Shown: positions 1-9,250, counted from the first letter of the stretch. The stretch is DNA of 64,000 nt from Pseudomonas sp. p1(2021b) (GCF_020151015.1 NZ_CP083746.1:4618501-4682500), one strand, 5' to 3'. Numbers and translations are program-made. Notes: generated by a model from the sequence alone, not told the origin.

Positions 1-32
1 GCGTTCCTGCCTGGGAGCAACTGCTGCCATGA
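1..32 (+). CDS. C-terminal end of an upstream gene (partial)
   Basis: One frame is open from the left edge and reads VPAWEQLLP before a TGA at 30-32. That stop overlaps the ATG of the aldo/keto reductase in an ATGA junction, the usual sign of translational coupling in this genome. Nine residues are too few to name the product. It could be chance, since an unrelated frame can stay open over 30 bases. Confidence 0.4.
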   Translation, partial: VPAWEQLLP

Positions 33-841
33 GCCTGCCGACCCTGCACGACTTCCTGCGTCCCTTGGGCAGCACCGGCCTGAAGGTCTCTCCGCTGGGC
101 CTGGGCACGGTCAAGCTCGGCCGTGACCAGGGCGTCAAATACCCCAATGGCTTCACCATCCCTGACGATGAGCAAGCGCGCCTGTTGCTGGCCCAGGCCC
201 GCGAGCTGGGCATCAACCTGATCGACACCGCGCCAGCCTATGGCCGCAGCGAGGAACGCCTGGGCCCGTTGCTGCGCGGCCAGCGTGACCAATGGGTGAT
301 CGTCAGCAAGGTGGGCGAAGAGTTCGACAATGGCCAGTCGCACTTCGACTTCAGCGCCGCCCATACCCGCCTGTCGGTGGAGCGCAGCCTGCGCCGCCTG
401 GAAACCGACCGTATCGAGCTGGTGCTGGTGCATTCCGACGGCAACGACGTGCAGATCCTGGAGCAGCAAGGCGTCTACCAGACCCTGGCCGAGCTCAAGC
501 AGGAAGGCAAGATCCTCGGCTACGGCCTATCCGGCAAGACCGTGGCAGGTGGCCTCAAGGCCCTGGAGCAAGGCGATTGCGCCATGGTCACCTACAACCT
601 CAACGAGCAGGCGGAGCGCCCGGTACTGGACTACGCTGCCGAACACGGCAAAGCCATCCTGGTGAAGAAGGCCCTGGCCAGCGGGCATATCTGCCTGGCG
701 CCGGGGGTCGACCCGGTGCAGGCCAGTTTCGAGCTGCTGTTCGCCCACCCCGGGGTGAGCAGTGCTATCGTCGGCACCATCAACCCGTTGCACCTGGCCC
801 ATAACGTGGCCACCGTCGCCCGAATCCTGGGCCAGCCTTGA
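29..841 (+). CDS. Aldo/keto reductase
   Basis: A 270-residue single-domain aldo/keto reductase, expected to be a cytoplasmic NADPH-dependent carbonyl reductase with a (beta/alpha)8 barrel. The catalytic tetrad is visible: Asp66 and Tyr71 in DTAPAYGRSEERLG, Lys94 in VSKVGEEF and His135 in LVLVHSDGN. The C-terminal nucleotide-binding region SSAIVGTINPLHL is also present. The length is slightly below the usual 280-330 because the family's C-terminal loop is short. A GGAG lies about 12 bases before the ATG. The Nudix-like gene follows after 37 bases on the same strand. The substrate cannot be told from sequence. Confidence 0.88.
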   Translation: MSLPTLHDFLRPLGSTGLKVSPLGLGTVKLGRDQGVKYPNGFTIPDDEQARLLLAQARELGINLIDTAPAYGRSEERLGPLLRGQRDQWVIVSKVGEEFDNGQSHFDFSAAHTRLSVERSLRRLETDRIELVLVHSDGNDVQILEQQGVYQTLAELKQEGKILGYGLSGKTVAGGLKALEQGDCAMVTYNLNEQAERPVLDYAAEHGKAILVKKALASGHICLAPGVDPVQASFELLFAHPGVSSAIVGTINPLHLAHNVATVARILGQP

Positions 842-878
842 GTCGCCCTGACGGGCGCCCAACGCAAGGAGGAGCCTC

Positions 879-1841
879 GTGCCGCGAACGCTGATCCGCA
901 AGAACCCGAGCAACTTCAAGACCCTGCCGCTGCACGTCGAAGCCACACCCGACGGCCTGACCTACCAGAGCATCGGCATGCCGTTGAACTTCGGCCAGGT
1001 ACAGCAGCGGCGCAAGGCCATCGAGCTGGCCGACCACGAACGCTTCGTGGTCGAGCTCGCCAACCTGGGGGTTTCGGTGCGCCTGACACTGCATTGGCAG
1101 CACCGGGACTACTGGGTGCTGGTGCGCCAGCGCCGGCAGGACCGCGGCGACGTGGTGCTCAAGCTGATCTCAGGCTACGTGCCCGCCCAGGAGATCAACC
1201 TGCCCCTGCATACCGCCATCCAGGAAGTGGCCGAGGAATGCCTGCTGGAAACCCCGGAAGGCTGGCTCGGCGGGCGCTTCAGCGATACCTGGCTGCCCGC
1301 GCCCTATGCCGACGCGCTGCATTATCGCGAAGCCCTGCCGTTCGTGCTCACGCCCGAGTCCGGCGCAGCGCGCCCGGTGCATTGCGGTAACCTGATGCTG
1401 CTGGAGCGGCCCCGTGCCTATGTGCACCTGCCGACGGCCTCGTTGCAGCTTATCTATGACCTGCGCTTGCAGGTGCCCCGGGAAGCCAAGTCGCTCAGCC
1501 TGTTCCATGTGGACGAGCGACTGGAAGGCGACCAATTGGTGGCGCGGCTCAATCGCAAGCGGCCGGACCTCTACCTGATGCCGCTGGTCGATGGCCAGCC
1601 GACAGCCGAACTCTATACCTTGAAGAAGGACGAACTGGTGCCAGCCAGTACCCGTGGCCTGTACCTGGCCGAGAGCTTTGCCCGGCAGGACGGCTGGGTG
1701 GTCGAGGATGAGCGGGTTCGCTGGAAGGACTGGATCAGGCAGCAGGGGCTGGTGGAGCACAAGCCGGAGCCGGCGTCACACCTGCAGCGCTTTGGTGACA
1801 AAGCGCGGGCGTTGCTGCAGCGAGCCTTGCACAACAAATGA
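879..1841 (+). CDS. Conserved protein with a degenerate Nudix-like region
   Basis: A 320-residue protein starting at GTG, chosen because a strong AAGGAGG lies 6 bases upstream. Related pseudomonad proteins have been labelled metal ABC transporter ATPase, but no Walker A, signature or Walker B motif is present, so that label is not supported. Residues 56-100 look like alternating beta strands. They lead into G99-x5-E105, then nine residues, then QEVAEEC (115-121), which resembles a Nudix box with a two-residue insertion and Gln in place of Arg. The C-terminal third is charged and unrecognised. It is followed by a REP pair that separates it from the convergent hldE. Confidence 0.75.
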   Translation: MPRTLIRKNPSNFKTLPLHVEATPDGLTYQSIGMPLNFGQVQQRRKAIELADHERFVVELANLGVSVRLTLHWQHRDYWVLVRQRRQDRGDVVLKLISGYVPAQEINLPLHTAIQEVAEECLLETPEGWLGGRFSDTWLPAPYADALHYREALPFVLTPESGAARPVHCGNLMLLERPRAYVHLPTASLQLIYDLRLQVPREAKSLSLFHVDERLEGDQLVARLNRKRPDLYLMPLVDGQPTAELYTLKKDELVPASTRGLYLAESFARQDGWVVEDERVRWKDWIRQQGLVEHKPEPASHLQRFGDKARALLQRALHNK

Positions 1842-1848
1842 TACCTGG

Positions 1849-1949
1849 GCGCTGCGCGCCCCTTTCGCGGCACAAGGCCGCTCCTACAGGCCCGGCTCGG
1901 TTTTTGTAGGAGCGGCCTTGTGCCGCGAGAGGGCTGCACAGCAGCCCCA
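1849..1949. repeat. REP pair, inverted
   Basis: Two inverted REP units lie between convergent genes. The left unit ends in GGCCGCTCCTAC and the right unit begins GTAGGAGCGGCCTTGTG. Each has its own GC-rich stem. It may act as a bidirectional transcription stop for the Nudix-like gene and hldE. Confidence 0.85.
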
Positions 1950-1957
1950 AGGGTGGG

Positions 1958-3379
1958 TCAATTCTTGCGAATCTTCTCGACGATCGCCGTGGTCGAGCTG
2001 TTTTCCACCAGCCCCAGCACCTTCACGGTGCCACCATAACCCTTGACGATATCGGCGCCGACCACCTGGTCGATGCCATAGTCCCCCCCCTTGACCAGCA
2101 CATCCGGCTTGACCTGGCTGAGCAGGTTCTCCGGCGTGCCTTCGGGGAAGCTGATGACCCAGTCCACCGCGCCCAGGCCAGCCAGCACGGCCATGCGCCG
2201 GTCGACGCTGTTGATCGGCCGACCAGGGCCCTTGAGCCGGCTGACCGAGGCATCGTCGTTGACCGCCACGATCAGGCGATCGCCTTGGGCACGGGCCTGC
2301 TCCAGGTAGGTCACGTGGCCTGCATGGAGAATGTCGAAGCAACCGTTGGTGAAGACGATCTTCTCGTTGTGCGCCCGGGCGTCATCGATCGCCAGCAGCA
2401 GTTGCTCGAGGGCCAGCACGCCGCGCTCGGAACCTTCCTCGCGCTGGATCGCGCGGCGCAGTTCAGGGGCGCTGATGGCTGCTGTACCCAACTTGCCGAC
2501 CACGATGCCTGCGGCGAGGTTGGCCAGGGCCACCGCGTGGGGCAGGTCCTCGCCGGCTGCGATGGCCGCCGCCAGGGTGGAAATCACGGTATCGCCCGCA
2601 CCGGTGACATCGAACACTTCGCGGGCACGCGCCGGCAGGTGCAACGCCGGGTGGCCGGTGCGCAACAGGGTCATGCCGTGCTCACCACGGGTCACCAGCA
2701 GCGCGCCCAGGTCGAGCTCCTGCAGCAATTGCAGGCCCTTGGCGACCAGTTCGCCCTCGTCGGCGCAGCGACCGACGATGGTCTCGAACTCGCTGAGGTT
2801 CGGGGTGATCAGGCTGGCGCCGCGGTAGATGGAAAAATCCTTGCCCTTGGGGTCGGCCAGGACCGGGATGCCCTTGGCACGTGCGGCCTGGATCAGGCTC
2901 TGGTGGTTCTTGAGCGCGCCCTTGCCGTAATCCGACAGCACCAGCACCTTGATACCTTCGAGCAGGCCATCGACCTCCTCGCCCAGTGACAGCGGGTCGG
3001 TGGCGAACGGCTCTTCGAAATCGATGCGCAGCAATTGTTGGTGACGGCTCATGACCCGCAGCTTGACGATGGTCGGCTGGTGGGCAATGCGCTGGAACAC
3101 CGAGCGCACACCCGCTGCATGCAGGCTGTTGGCGAGGCTGTCGGCAGCCTCGTCCTGGCCGGTCACGCCAACCAACGAGGCTGGCGCGCCCAGGGCGGCG
3201 ATGTTCAATGCGACGTTGGCCGCGCCACCGGGGCGATCCTCGATCTGTTCGACCTTGACCACCGGCACCGGGGCTTCGGGAGAGATCCGCGAGGTACCGC
3301 CATGCCAGTAGCGGTCGAGCATGACATCGCCGACCACCAGAACCGGGGCTTGATCGAAACGCGGCATGGACAACTTCAT
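1958..3379 (-). CDS. hldE: Bifunctional heptose 7-phosphate kinase / heptose 1-phosphate adenylyltransferase
   Basis: HldE makes ADP-D-glycero-beta-D-manno-heptose, the precursor of LPS inner-core heptose, in the cytoplasm. Two domains are visible. The N-terminal PfkB-type sugar kinase (about 10-315) has GGAANVALN near the start and the ribokinase signature DVTGAGDTVISTLA. The C-terminal nucleotidyltransferase (from about 340) has TNGCFDILHAGHVTYLEQA. The start at 3379 (MKLSMPRFDQ) gives 473 residues, the usual HldE length. The longer open frame upstream adds 72 residues with no family similarity. It lies downstream of msbA on the same strand, with 130 bases between them and no clear terminator. 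Confidence 0.96.
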   Translation of the reverse strand: MKLSMPRFDQAPVLVVGDVMLDRYWHGGTSRISPEAPVPVVKVEQIEDRPGGAANVALNIAALGAPASLVGVTGQDEAADSLANSLHAAGVRSVFQRIAHQPTIVKLRVMSRHQQLLRIDFEEPFATDPLSLGEEVDGLLEGIKVLVLSDYGKGALKNHQSLIQAARAKGIPVLADPKGKDFSIYRGASLITPNLSEFETIVGRCADEGELVAKGLQLLQELDLGALLVTRGEHGMTLLRTGHPALHLPARAREVFDVTGAGDTVISTLAAAIAAGEDLPHAVALANLAAGIVVGKLGTAAISAPELRRAIQREEGSERGVLALEQLLLAIDDARAHNEKIVFTNGCFDILHAGHVTYLEQARAQGDRLIVAVNDDASVSRLKGPGRPINSVDRRMAVLAGLGAVDWVISFPEGTPENLLSQVKPDVLVKGGDYGIDQVVGADIVKGYGGTVKVLGLVENSSTTAIVEKIRKN

Positions 3380-3509
3380 GGGCAACCCATATGAAAATAG
3401 TGAACAGGGGCAGGATATTAGCACAGGGTCGGTGACGGCTTTACGGCCAGCTTCGATCTGTACGTTACCGATGATGATCGGGACCGACACGGCCCCGACC
3501 CAGGGGATA

Positions 3510-5321
3510 TCAGGTGATGTCGGCCTTTTCCGGCGCGTCCAGCCCCATGGCATGCAGGCGGGCATAATGGCCATTTGCCTGGAGCAGCTCGGCATGGGTG
3601 CCGCGCTCGACCAGCCGGCCCTGGTCCATGACCAGGATCAGGTCGGCCTTTTCGATGGTCGACAGGCGGTGGGCGATCACCAGGGTGGTACGCCCCTGCA
3701 TCACATGGTCCAGGGCAGCCTGGATGTGGCGCTCGGACTCGGTGTCCAGGGCCGAGGTCGCCTCGTCGAGGATCAGCAGCGGTGCGTTCTTCAGCAGGGC
3801 ACGGGCGATCGCCAGACGCTGGCGCTGACCACCGGAGAGCAGCACGCCGTTCTCGCCGACCTCGGTGTCGAAGCCCTTGGGCAACTGGTCGACGAACTCC
3901 TTGGCATAAGCATCGGCGGCGGCGGCCTCGATGTCCGCGCGCGGCGCACCGGCCAGGTCGCCGTAGGCGATGTTATTGGCCACCGTGTCGTTGAACAGCG
4001 TGACATGCTGGGTCACCTGGGCCACATGGCGGCGCAGGTTGCGCAGGCGATACTGCTCGATCTCCACACCGTCGAGCAAGATCTGCCCGTTGGTGTGGTG
4101 GTAGAAGCGCGGGATCAACGAGGCCAGGGTGGATTTGCCGCTGCCTGAGCGCCCCACCAGGGCGATCATCTGCCCAGGCTCGGCGGTGAAGCTGATATCG
4201 CTGAGCACCTGGCGGTCGGTACCGGGGTAGGTGAAGCTAAGGTTGCGCACCTCCAGGCGACCTTCCACGCGGTCTTTTTCCACGGTGCCGGTGTCCACTT
4301 CGGGCTGCTCGTCCAGTTGCTCGAAGATGCTCTCGGCGCCCGCCAAGCCCTTCTGGATGGTCGAGCTGACTTCCGAAAGCTGGCGGATCGGCTTGGGCAG
4401 CAGGCCTGCAGCGGTGATATAGGCCACCAGGTCGCCCGCCGAAGCATCGCCACGCAGGAACAGCACCAGGAACATCAGCGATGCCATGGCGCTATAGATC
4501 ACCAACTGCAGCAATGGCGTGTACAGCGCGCCGGTCTTGGTCATGCGCAGTTGCTTTTCGGTGTTGCCCTGGCTGGCGTCGTGGAAGCGCCGCTCCTCGT
4601 AGGCCTCGCCACCGAAGCTGCGCACCACGCGGTAGCCCTGGATGGTCTCGGAGGCCACATGGGTGACATCCCCCATCGCGACCTGGATCTTCTTGCTCTG
4701 CTTGCGGAATTTCTTGCTGGCAGTGCTCACCATCAGCGCGATCACCGGCAGAATGGCGACCATCACCAGGGTCAGCTTCCAGTTCATCCACAACAGGTAG
4801 GCGAACAGGAAGACCACGGTCAGGCCTTCACGGATCACCACCTTGATCGCATCGGTCGCCGCACCGGTGACCATGGTCACGTTGAAGGTGATGCGTGAGA
4901 TCAGGTGGCCGGAGTTGTGGTTGTCGAAGTAGCGGTTGGGCAGTACCAGCAGCTTGTTGAACAGCTGCACCCGCAGGTCATGCACCAGCCCCAGGGAGAC
5001 CTTGGCCAGGTAGTAGTTGCCCAGGAACGACCCCAGCCCCTGCCAGGCCGCGATCAGGATGATCAGCAGCGGCACGGCCTGCAGCAGTTGCAAGTCGCGC
5101 AGGTAGGGGACATTGGGGAACAGCACCGCTTGCGGATTGCTCAGCCCATCGACGAAATATTTCAAGATCCCGGCCAGCATCGGCTGGGTCGAGGCAAAGA
5201 TCACGAAACCCACGATGCTCAGCAGGAAGATGCCGATATAGGGTTTGACGTAGCTCAGCAGCCGGAAATAGATCTTCAGGCTGGAGGTATGCTCCGCCGG
5301 TAGCGGTGTTTCGGCCATCAT
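3510..5321 (-). CDS. msbA: Lipid A-core flippase, ABC transporter
   Basis: MsbA flips lipid A-core across the inner membrane using ATP. The 603-residue protein is a half-transporter: six hydrophobic segments in residues 1-330, then a nucleotide-binding domain. The domain has Walker A GRSGSGKST (about 388-396), signature LLSGGQRQRLAIARAL, Walker B LLILDEATSALD and the switch histidine in VIAHRLSTIEKADLI. Two ATGs stand in tandem (5321 and 5318) and either may start translation. Only 12 bases separate it from the small membrane protein gene upstream, and hldE follows, so the three are likely co-transcribed. Confidence 0.95.
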   Translation of the reverse strand: MMAETPLPAEHTSSLKIYFRLLSYVKPYIGIFLLSIVGFVIFASTQPMLAGILKYFVDGLSNPQAVLFPNVPYLRDLQLLQAVPLLIILIAAWQGLGSFLGNYYLAKVSLGLVHDLRVQLFNKLLVLPNRYFDNHNSGHLISRITFNVTMVTGAATDAIKVVIREGLTVVFLFAYLLWMNWKLTLVMVAILPVIALMVSTASKKFRKQSKKIQVAMGDVTHVASETIQGYRVVRSFGGEAYEERRFHDASQGNTEKQLRMTKTGALYTPLLQLVIYSAMASLMFLVLFLRGDASAGDLVAYITAAGLLPKPIRQLSEVSSTIQKGLAGAESIFEQLDEQPEVDTGTVEKDRVEGRLEVRNLSFTYPGTDRQVLSDISFTAEPGQMIALVGRSGSGKSTLASLIPRFYHHTNGQILLDGVEIEQYRLRNLRRHVAQVTQHVTLFNDTVANNIAYGDLAGAPRADIEAAAADAYAKEFVDQLPKGFDTEVGENGVLLSGGQRQRLAIARALLKNAPLLILDEATSALDTESERHIQAALDHVMQGRTTLVIAHRLSTIEKADLILVMDQGRLVERGTHAELLQANGHYARLHAMGLDAPEKADIT

Positions 5322-5333
5322 CGAGCTCGCTGT

Positions 5334-5633
5334 TCAGGTTGAACCGGGAATTTTACCACAGGCATCGTTTTCGGCACGCACCCAGGGCAGCAGCATGGCC
5401 AGGCCCACCGGCAACCAACTGATGAACCATTCGGCACGCGGGGTATCGGTGAGGCTGGCAGCATCGAATTGCATGGCAAGGGTGGAGAAGATCCAGTAGC
5501 CGAGCAGCACCTTGCCGAACAGCGTGCCACGGGCGCGCAGGATCTCGCCGAGGGCGAACAACCATACCGCCACCCACAGCACCCAAAAGAATCCAAATCC
5601 GTCATCATGGTGCTGACGCTTTATTTTCGGCAT
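5334..5633 (-). CDS. Small hydrophobic membrane protein
   Basis: A 99-residue protein with about three hydrophobic segments (roughly 13-33, 40-57 and 68-83) and a charged N-terminus with a His/Asp cluster. No family was recognised. Support for a real gene is its membrane-protein composition, its position 12 bases upstream of msbA in the same orientation, and its start facing away from the divergent plus-strand gene at 5677. Shorter internal starts are possible. A role in LPS transport would be inference from context only. Confidence 0.6.
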   Translation of the reverse strand: MPKIKRQHHDDGFGFFWVLWVAVWLFALGEILRARGTLFGKVLLGYWIFSTLAMQFDAASLTDTPRAEWFISWLPVGLAMLLPWVRAENDACGKIPGST

Positions 5634-5676
5634 TATGGCCGGTCATTTTTGCTTGCCAGACGACAAGGCCCTACCC

Positions 5677-6282
5677 ATGCAATGCTCCCGGCTCTCCCAG
5701 GTCGACTTCGATCAGCTGACACTCGGCGCCAAGGTTCTAGAGGCAGATAGCCACGGTGCCAAAGTCTACCTGCTCGGGGATGGAAATATCCTCAAGGTTT
5801 TTCGTCGCAAGCGTCTGATTTCATCTGCGCTGCTGCGCCCCTACTCACGGCGCTTCATCGATAACGCTGCGCGCCTGGCGCAGATGGGGATCCCGACGCT
5901 GGAAGTGATCAGCCATCACAAGCTCGATCTGCCGGGCCGTACCGCCGTGCTCTATCGACCGTTGCCGGGCCAGACGCTGCTGCAACTGTCGCGCGAACCG
6001 GGGTTCAGTTGGGATGTCCTGCTGCCGCAGTTGGTCGAGCTGATCCGCCAATTGCACCGTTCGGGTATCTACTTTCGCTCGCTGCACCTGGGCAACGTGG
6101 TGATGACGCCTGACCAGCGCCTGGGCCTGATCGACGTCGCGGACATGCGCTTCCTGCGTGCCCCGCTGCCGGCGCGGATGGTACGCCGCAATGTGCAGCA
6201 CATGGCGCGCTATATCGAGCGTGAGAATCTCGCCAATACGTTCCCGCTGGCGGCCTTGGAGGCCGCCCTGCTTCCGGGCTGA
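5677..6282 (+). CDS. LPS-kinase-like protein (toluene tolerance protein type)
   Basis: A 201-residue protein related to the Kdo/heptose kinases of the WaaP/InaA superfamily. A glycine-containing strand precedes the likely ATP-binding lysine in NILKVFRRK. RSLHLGNVV resembles the catalytic-loop pattern and GLIDVADMRF resembles the metal-binding DxD/DFG region. Homologues at this place in pseudomonad LPS clusters have been called toluene tolerance proteins. The start at 5677 follows an AAGG, and the upstream extension of 14 residues looks non-native. It is the only plus-strand gene in an otherwise minus-strand cluster, and its stop lies 2 bases from the stop of the convergent glycosyltransferase. 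Confidence 0.8.
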   Translation: MQCSRLSQVDFDQLTLGAKVLEADSHGAKVYLLGDGNILKVFRRKRLISSALLRPYSRRFIDNAARLAQMGIPTLEVISHHKLDLPGRTAVLYRPLPGQTLLQLSREPGFSWDVLLPQLVELIRQLHRSGIYFRSLHLGNVVMTPDQRLGLIDVADMRFLRAPLPARMVRRNVQHMARYIERENLANTFPLAALEAALLPG

Positions 6283-6284
6283 GG

Positions 6285-7379
6285 CTAGCGCCCCAACAGG
6301 CTGGCGACCCCGGCCAGGAATGCTTGCCAGCTCTGCTCCGGCGCCAGCGAGCGCCGCTGGGCTGCCGCCGCGGCCTGGGTATCGAGACTGGCGCAGCGTG
6401 CGATGGCCTGGCTCCACGCTTCGACGTCAGCGACCGGCAGGTAGCAATCGGCTTCGCCCAGTTGCTCGCGGAACACCGCAAGATCGCTGCAGATCACCGG
6501 GATATCCGCCAGCACTGCCTCTTGCAGCACCAACCCAAGCCCCTCTGAGCGTGAAGGCAGCAGCAAGCCATCGAAGGCACGGTACAGCTGGGAAATGTCC
6601 GGTCGATAGCCGCACAAGCGCACGCTGCCCTCGAGCCCCAGCGCCTCGATCCGCGCCGCGAGACGATCGCGCAACTCACCATCGCCGAAAATCATCAAGT
6701 GCAGGTTGGGTTGCTGCTCGCGCGCTCTGGCGAAGGCCTCGATCAGCATTTCGAAGCCTTTGCTTTCCACCAACCGGCCCACGGCGCACAGCACACGGCC
6801 TTCGCCCTGGACAGGCAGGCCAAGTGTCTGCCGGGCGGCGTTGCGTGCAAGCAGTTGGCCGCAGAACACGGCCGGGTCCATGGCAATGCGCAGGGTGCGC
6901 ACCGGCAGGCCGAGGTCCTGCTCGAGCGAGCGGGCCAGTGTACCGGACACCGCGGCGATGGACAGGCGCTCACGAGGCACACTGCGCAACAGGCTTATGT
7001 CACTGCCGCGCAGCCGGGTGGAGCCATGGAACAGGACTGCCGCGCGAACCCCGGGCAACTGGCGCAGCAGCGGCAGCATCAAGCGCGCGACACCCAGGCC
7101 ATCGAGCAGCAGCACGTCAGGCTGCGCCTGGCGCAAGGCCGCGCGCAGGCGCAGGCGCAACCAGGGCACCATGAGACGCTCCGGCAGGCGGCCCTTGAGG
7201 GCCCGTTGCGGCAGGTTCCAGAGGTGGGTTTCACCCAGCCCGCCACACCCCTGCTCACCGAGCAGCAGCCAATTGCTCACGCGCACATCGGCCGGGGCAT
7301 GCCCCAGCACCTGCCGGTGAACCGTGTGGATGGACGTATATTGCGCACCGCCCGACCACATCACATTGACGATGTTCAT
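6285..7379 (-). CDS. Glycosyltransferase, GT-B fold, family 4 type
   Basis: A 364-residue cytoplasmic glycosyltransferase expected to add a sugar to the LPS core. The C-terminal Rossmann half carries VLCAVGRLVESKGFEMLI and the donor-binding pattern SRSEGLGLVLQEAV, an E-x7-E-like motif typical of GT4 enzymes. The N-terminus (NIVNVMWSGGAQYTS) fits the acceptor half. The ATG has an AGGGG upstream. It is the last gene of the minus-strand core-assembly run, 47 bases after the GT2 gene. The donor sugar is unknown. Confidence 0.88.
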   Translation of the reverse strand: MNIVNVMWSGGAQYTSIHTVHRQVLGHAPADVRVSNWLLLGEQGCGGLGETHLWNLPQRALKGRLPERLMVPWLRLRLRAALRQAQPDVLLLDGLGVARLMLPLLRQLPGVRAAVLFHGSTRLRGSDISLLRSVPRERLSIAAVSGTLARSLEQDLGLPVRTLRIAMDPAVFCGQLLARNAARQTLGLPVQGEGRVLCAVGRLVESKGFEMLIEAFARAREQQPNLHLMIFGDGELRDRLAARIEALGLEGSVRLCGYRPDISQLYRAFDGLLLPSRSEGLGLVLQEAVLADIPVICSDLAVFREQLGEADCYLPVADVEAWSQAIARCASLDTQAAAAAQRRSLAPEQSWQAFLAGVASLLGR

Positions 7380-7426
7380 CGGGTCACGCCCCTCCGGAAA
7401 ATGAATGGGCCATCAGGCACGCCGCT

Positions 7427-8200
7427 TCAACCGACAAGGAAACCGATCCCCGTGCCGACCACCAGCCCCACCAACAGCGTCAGTATCAGTTTCTGGCGGT
7501 CCCGCTTGCGTCGCCTGGCCTTACGCTGGACTTCCTCGGGCAAGGTCACGTGGTTGCCGAAGCCCGTGTGCAGCACCGCGTCCCCTTCCAGGGTGACCGC
7601 GCCCAGGTCCAGCTCGGCGTACCGGCGCGACAACGCCTTCTCACCAGAATAGGCGGCAAACGGCGCACAACGTTGGTAGTCGCTCAGGCGGCGCAGGCCT
7701 GGGTTGAGCGAGAAGGCTTGCCACTCGGCCTTGTCGGATAACAGCGGGTAGCACGGCACGCCTGCGATCACCTGGCGCTCGCCCAAGTGGATATACGGGC
7801 TATGGACCGCCAGGTCGTGGGCATGGCTGCGCAGCCAGACCTGCAACAGGTTCGGGCTGACCTCCAGGATTGCACGGGAATCCTCGACGAACCCCTGACG
7901 GTAGAAGCGCCAGTCGTCTTCGCAATGGAAGATGTACGGCGTCTTCACCTGGCCGTAGGCCAGATCGATGGACGGCAACTGGCCCAGCTTGGGCCGATTG
8001 ACGAATACCGTGCAGTGAGGCTTCCAGTGCGCAGGTACTGCATCGTGGACCGCATCGTCCCCGGAGTCTTCGGTGATGAAGACTTCGCGGATCGGCGCGG
8101 TGTTGTATCGGTCGAAACTCTCGAGCGTTTCCTTGAGCAGGTCGAAACGCCCGCAACTGGTCACGACCACGGTGATATCACTGTTCTCAGAGAAGCGCAC
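7427..8200 (-). CDS. Glycosyltransferase family 2-like protein with C-terminal membrane anchor
   Basis: A 257-residue protein starting at GTG, chosen because a GGAGG lies about 7 bases upstream. The N-terminus ITVVVTSCGRFDLL is the nucleotide-binding start of GT-A enzymes, and FHCEDDWRFY supplies an acidic metal-binding motif. The last about 20 residues form one hydrophobic segment preceded by a run of Arg and Lys (about 230-238), so the enzyme is probably tethered to the inner membrane. It lies between two other glycosyltransferases in the LPS core operon. Donor and acceptor are not predictable. Confidence 0.85.
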   Translation of the reverse strand: MRFSENSDITVVVTSCGRFDLLKETLESFDRYNTAPIREVFITEDSGDDAVHDAVPAHWKPHCTVFVNRPKLGQLPSIDLAYGQVKTPYIFHCEDDWRFYRQGFVEDSRAILEVSPNLLQVWLRSHAHDLAVHSPYIHLGERQVIAGVPCYPLLSDKAEWQAFSLNPGLRRLSDYQRCAPFAAYSGEKALSRRYAELDLGAVTLEGDAVLHTGFGNHVTLPEEVQRKARRRKRDRQKLILTLLVGLVVGTGIGFLVG

Positions 8201-8264
8201 GGGGCTCCCTCCACCTTTGGACTGTCAACGACTCACGCATTCCCTGCGACAGGAGCGCCATTGC

Positions 8265-9221
8265 TCAGAACCCCAGCCTCAGGCGCAGTCGCTGCCAGGC
8301 ACTCAGCGGTGGCTGCGGCCGCAGCGGGGGTTCCATGTGTTCGACGATGCTACGGCCAACCTGGGCGAAGCTGAAGCGCGAAACCGCCAGCTCCCGACCG
8401 TTGGCAGCGATGCGTGCAGCCAACGCTGGGTCCTGCCGCAGCGTGCGCAGTTTTTCCTGTAGCGTCGGGACGCTGTCGTACAGCACCACGTTGTGCATGT
8501 CCTCGAGGCCCAGGGCGCGGTTTTCCGACTCACCCTGGTCGTAGGCCAGCAGCACGCAGCCGCAGGCCATGGCCTCGAAGTTCTTGATCATGTATTCGCC
8601 CATGCCCACATCGGCGCTGACGAAGAAACGGATGCGGTTGAGCGTGTTGCAGTAGTCCTCGCCTGACTTGGTGCGAGTGACCACCAGGTTTTCCACTTGG
8701 CCGAGCTCATCGAGCAAGGCTTTTCGGCCGCTATAGGCCACGCTGCCGGTGCTGCCGACGAAGGCCAGCTCGATATCACGCTCGCGCCCCTGGTCGGTGA
8801 GCAGCTGTTCGTCATAGCCTTTGGGCACGAACACCGCGTCGAAACCTTCCTGGCGCAGGCGTTCGCTGACCATGTAGCCGGAACTGATCACTCGCGCCCA
8901 CGGCAGGTGGCGGTAATGCGCACTGAACTTGCCGGTGTACTTGCAGGGGATGTAGTTCTGGTAGGCATCGTGCTCGAGGATTACCAGGTTGGGCACGGTG
9001 CGAATGAAACCGACCTGGCGGATCTCCTGCTTGAAACGCAGGAAGAATACGATCCGGTCATAGCGGGTGACATCGACTTCCCGCTTGAAGTAGCGGCGCA
9101 GGTTGCGCTGGTCCTCGCTGGTCAGCCAGCGCAGGTCGCAGTCGCAATGGGCGGCGACGCCATCGTACAGGCGGTCCAGGATCGCCCGCTGCTCCTTCTG
9201 CACCAGAAATAGGACTTTCAT
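8265..9221 (-). CDS. Glycosyltransferase (CgeB/GT1-like)
   Basis: A 318-residue protein starting at ATG 9221 (MKVLFLVQKE), which has an AAGGA upstream; the 11 extra residues of the longer frame are not family-like. The C-terminal half has NFEAMACGCVLLAYDQGE, the donor-binding region of CgeB-like and GT-B glycosyltransferases, and the middle has ELAFVGSTGSVAY. It occupies the same position as a cell-surface sugar glycosyltransferase in other pseudomonad core clusters. It follows the de-N-acetylase gene after 29 bases, so it is likely in the same transcript. Confidence 0.85.
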   Translation of the reverse strand: MKVLFLVQKEQRAILDRLYDGVAAHCDCDLRWLTSEDQRNLRRYFKREVDVTRYDRIVFFLRFKQEIRQVGFIRTVPNLVILEHDAYQNYIPCKYTGKFSAHYRHLPWARVISSGYMVSERLRQEGFDAVFVPKGYDEQLLTDQGRERDIELAFVGSTGSVAYSGRKALLDELGQVENLVVTRTKSGEDYCNTLNRIRFFVSADVGMGEYMIKNFEAMACGCVLLAYDQGESENRALGLEDMHNVVLYDSVPTLQEKLRTLRQDPALAARIAANGRELAVSRFSFAQVGRSIVEHMEPPLRPQPPLSAWQRLRLRLGF

Positions 9222-9250
9222 TGCTTTCCTTGGGCTCTGTGCGCCATCAA

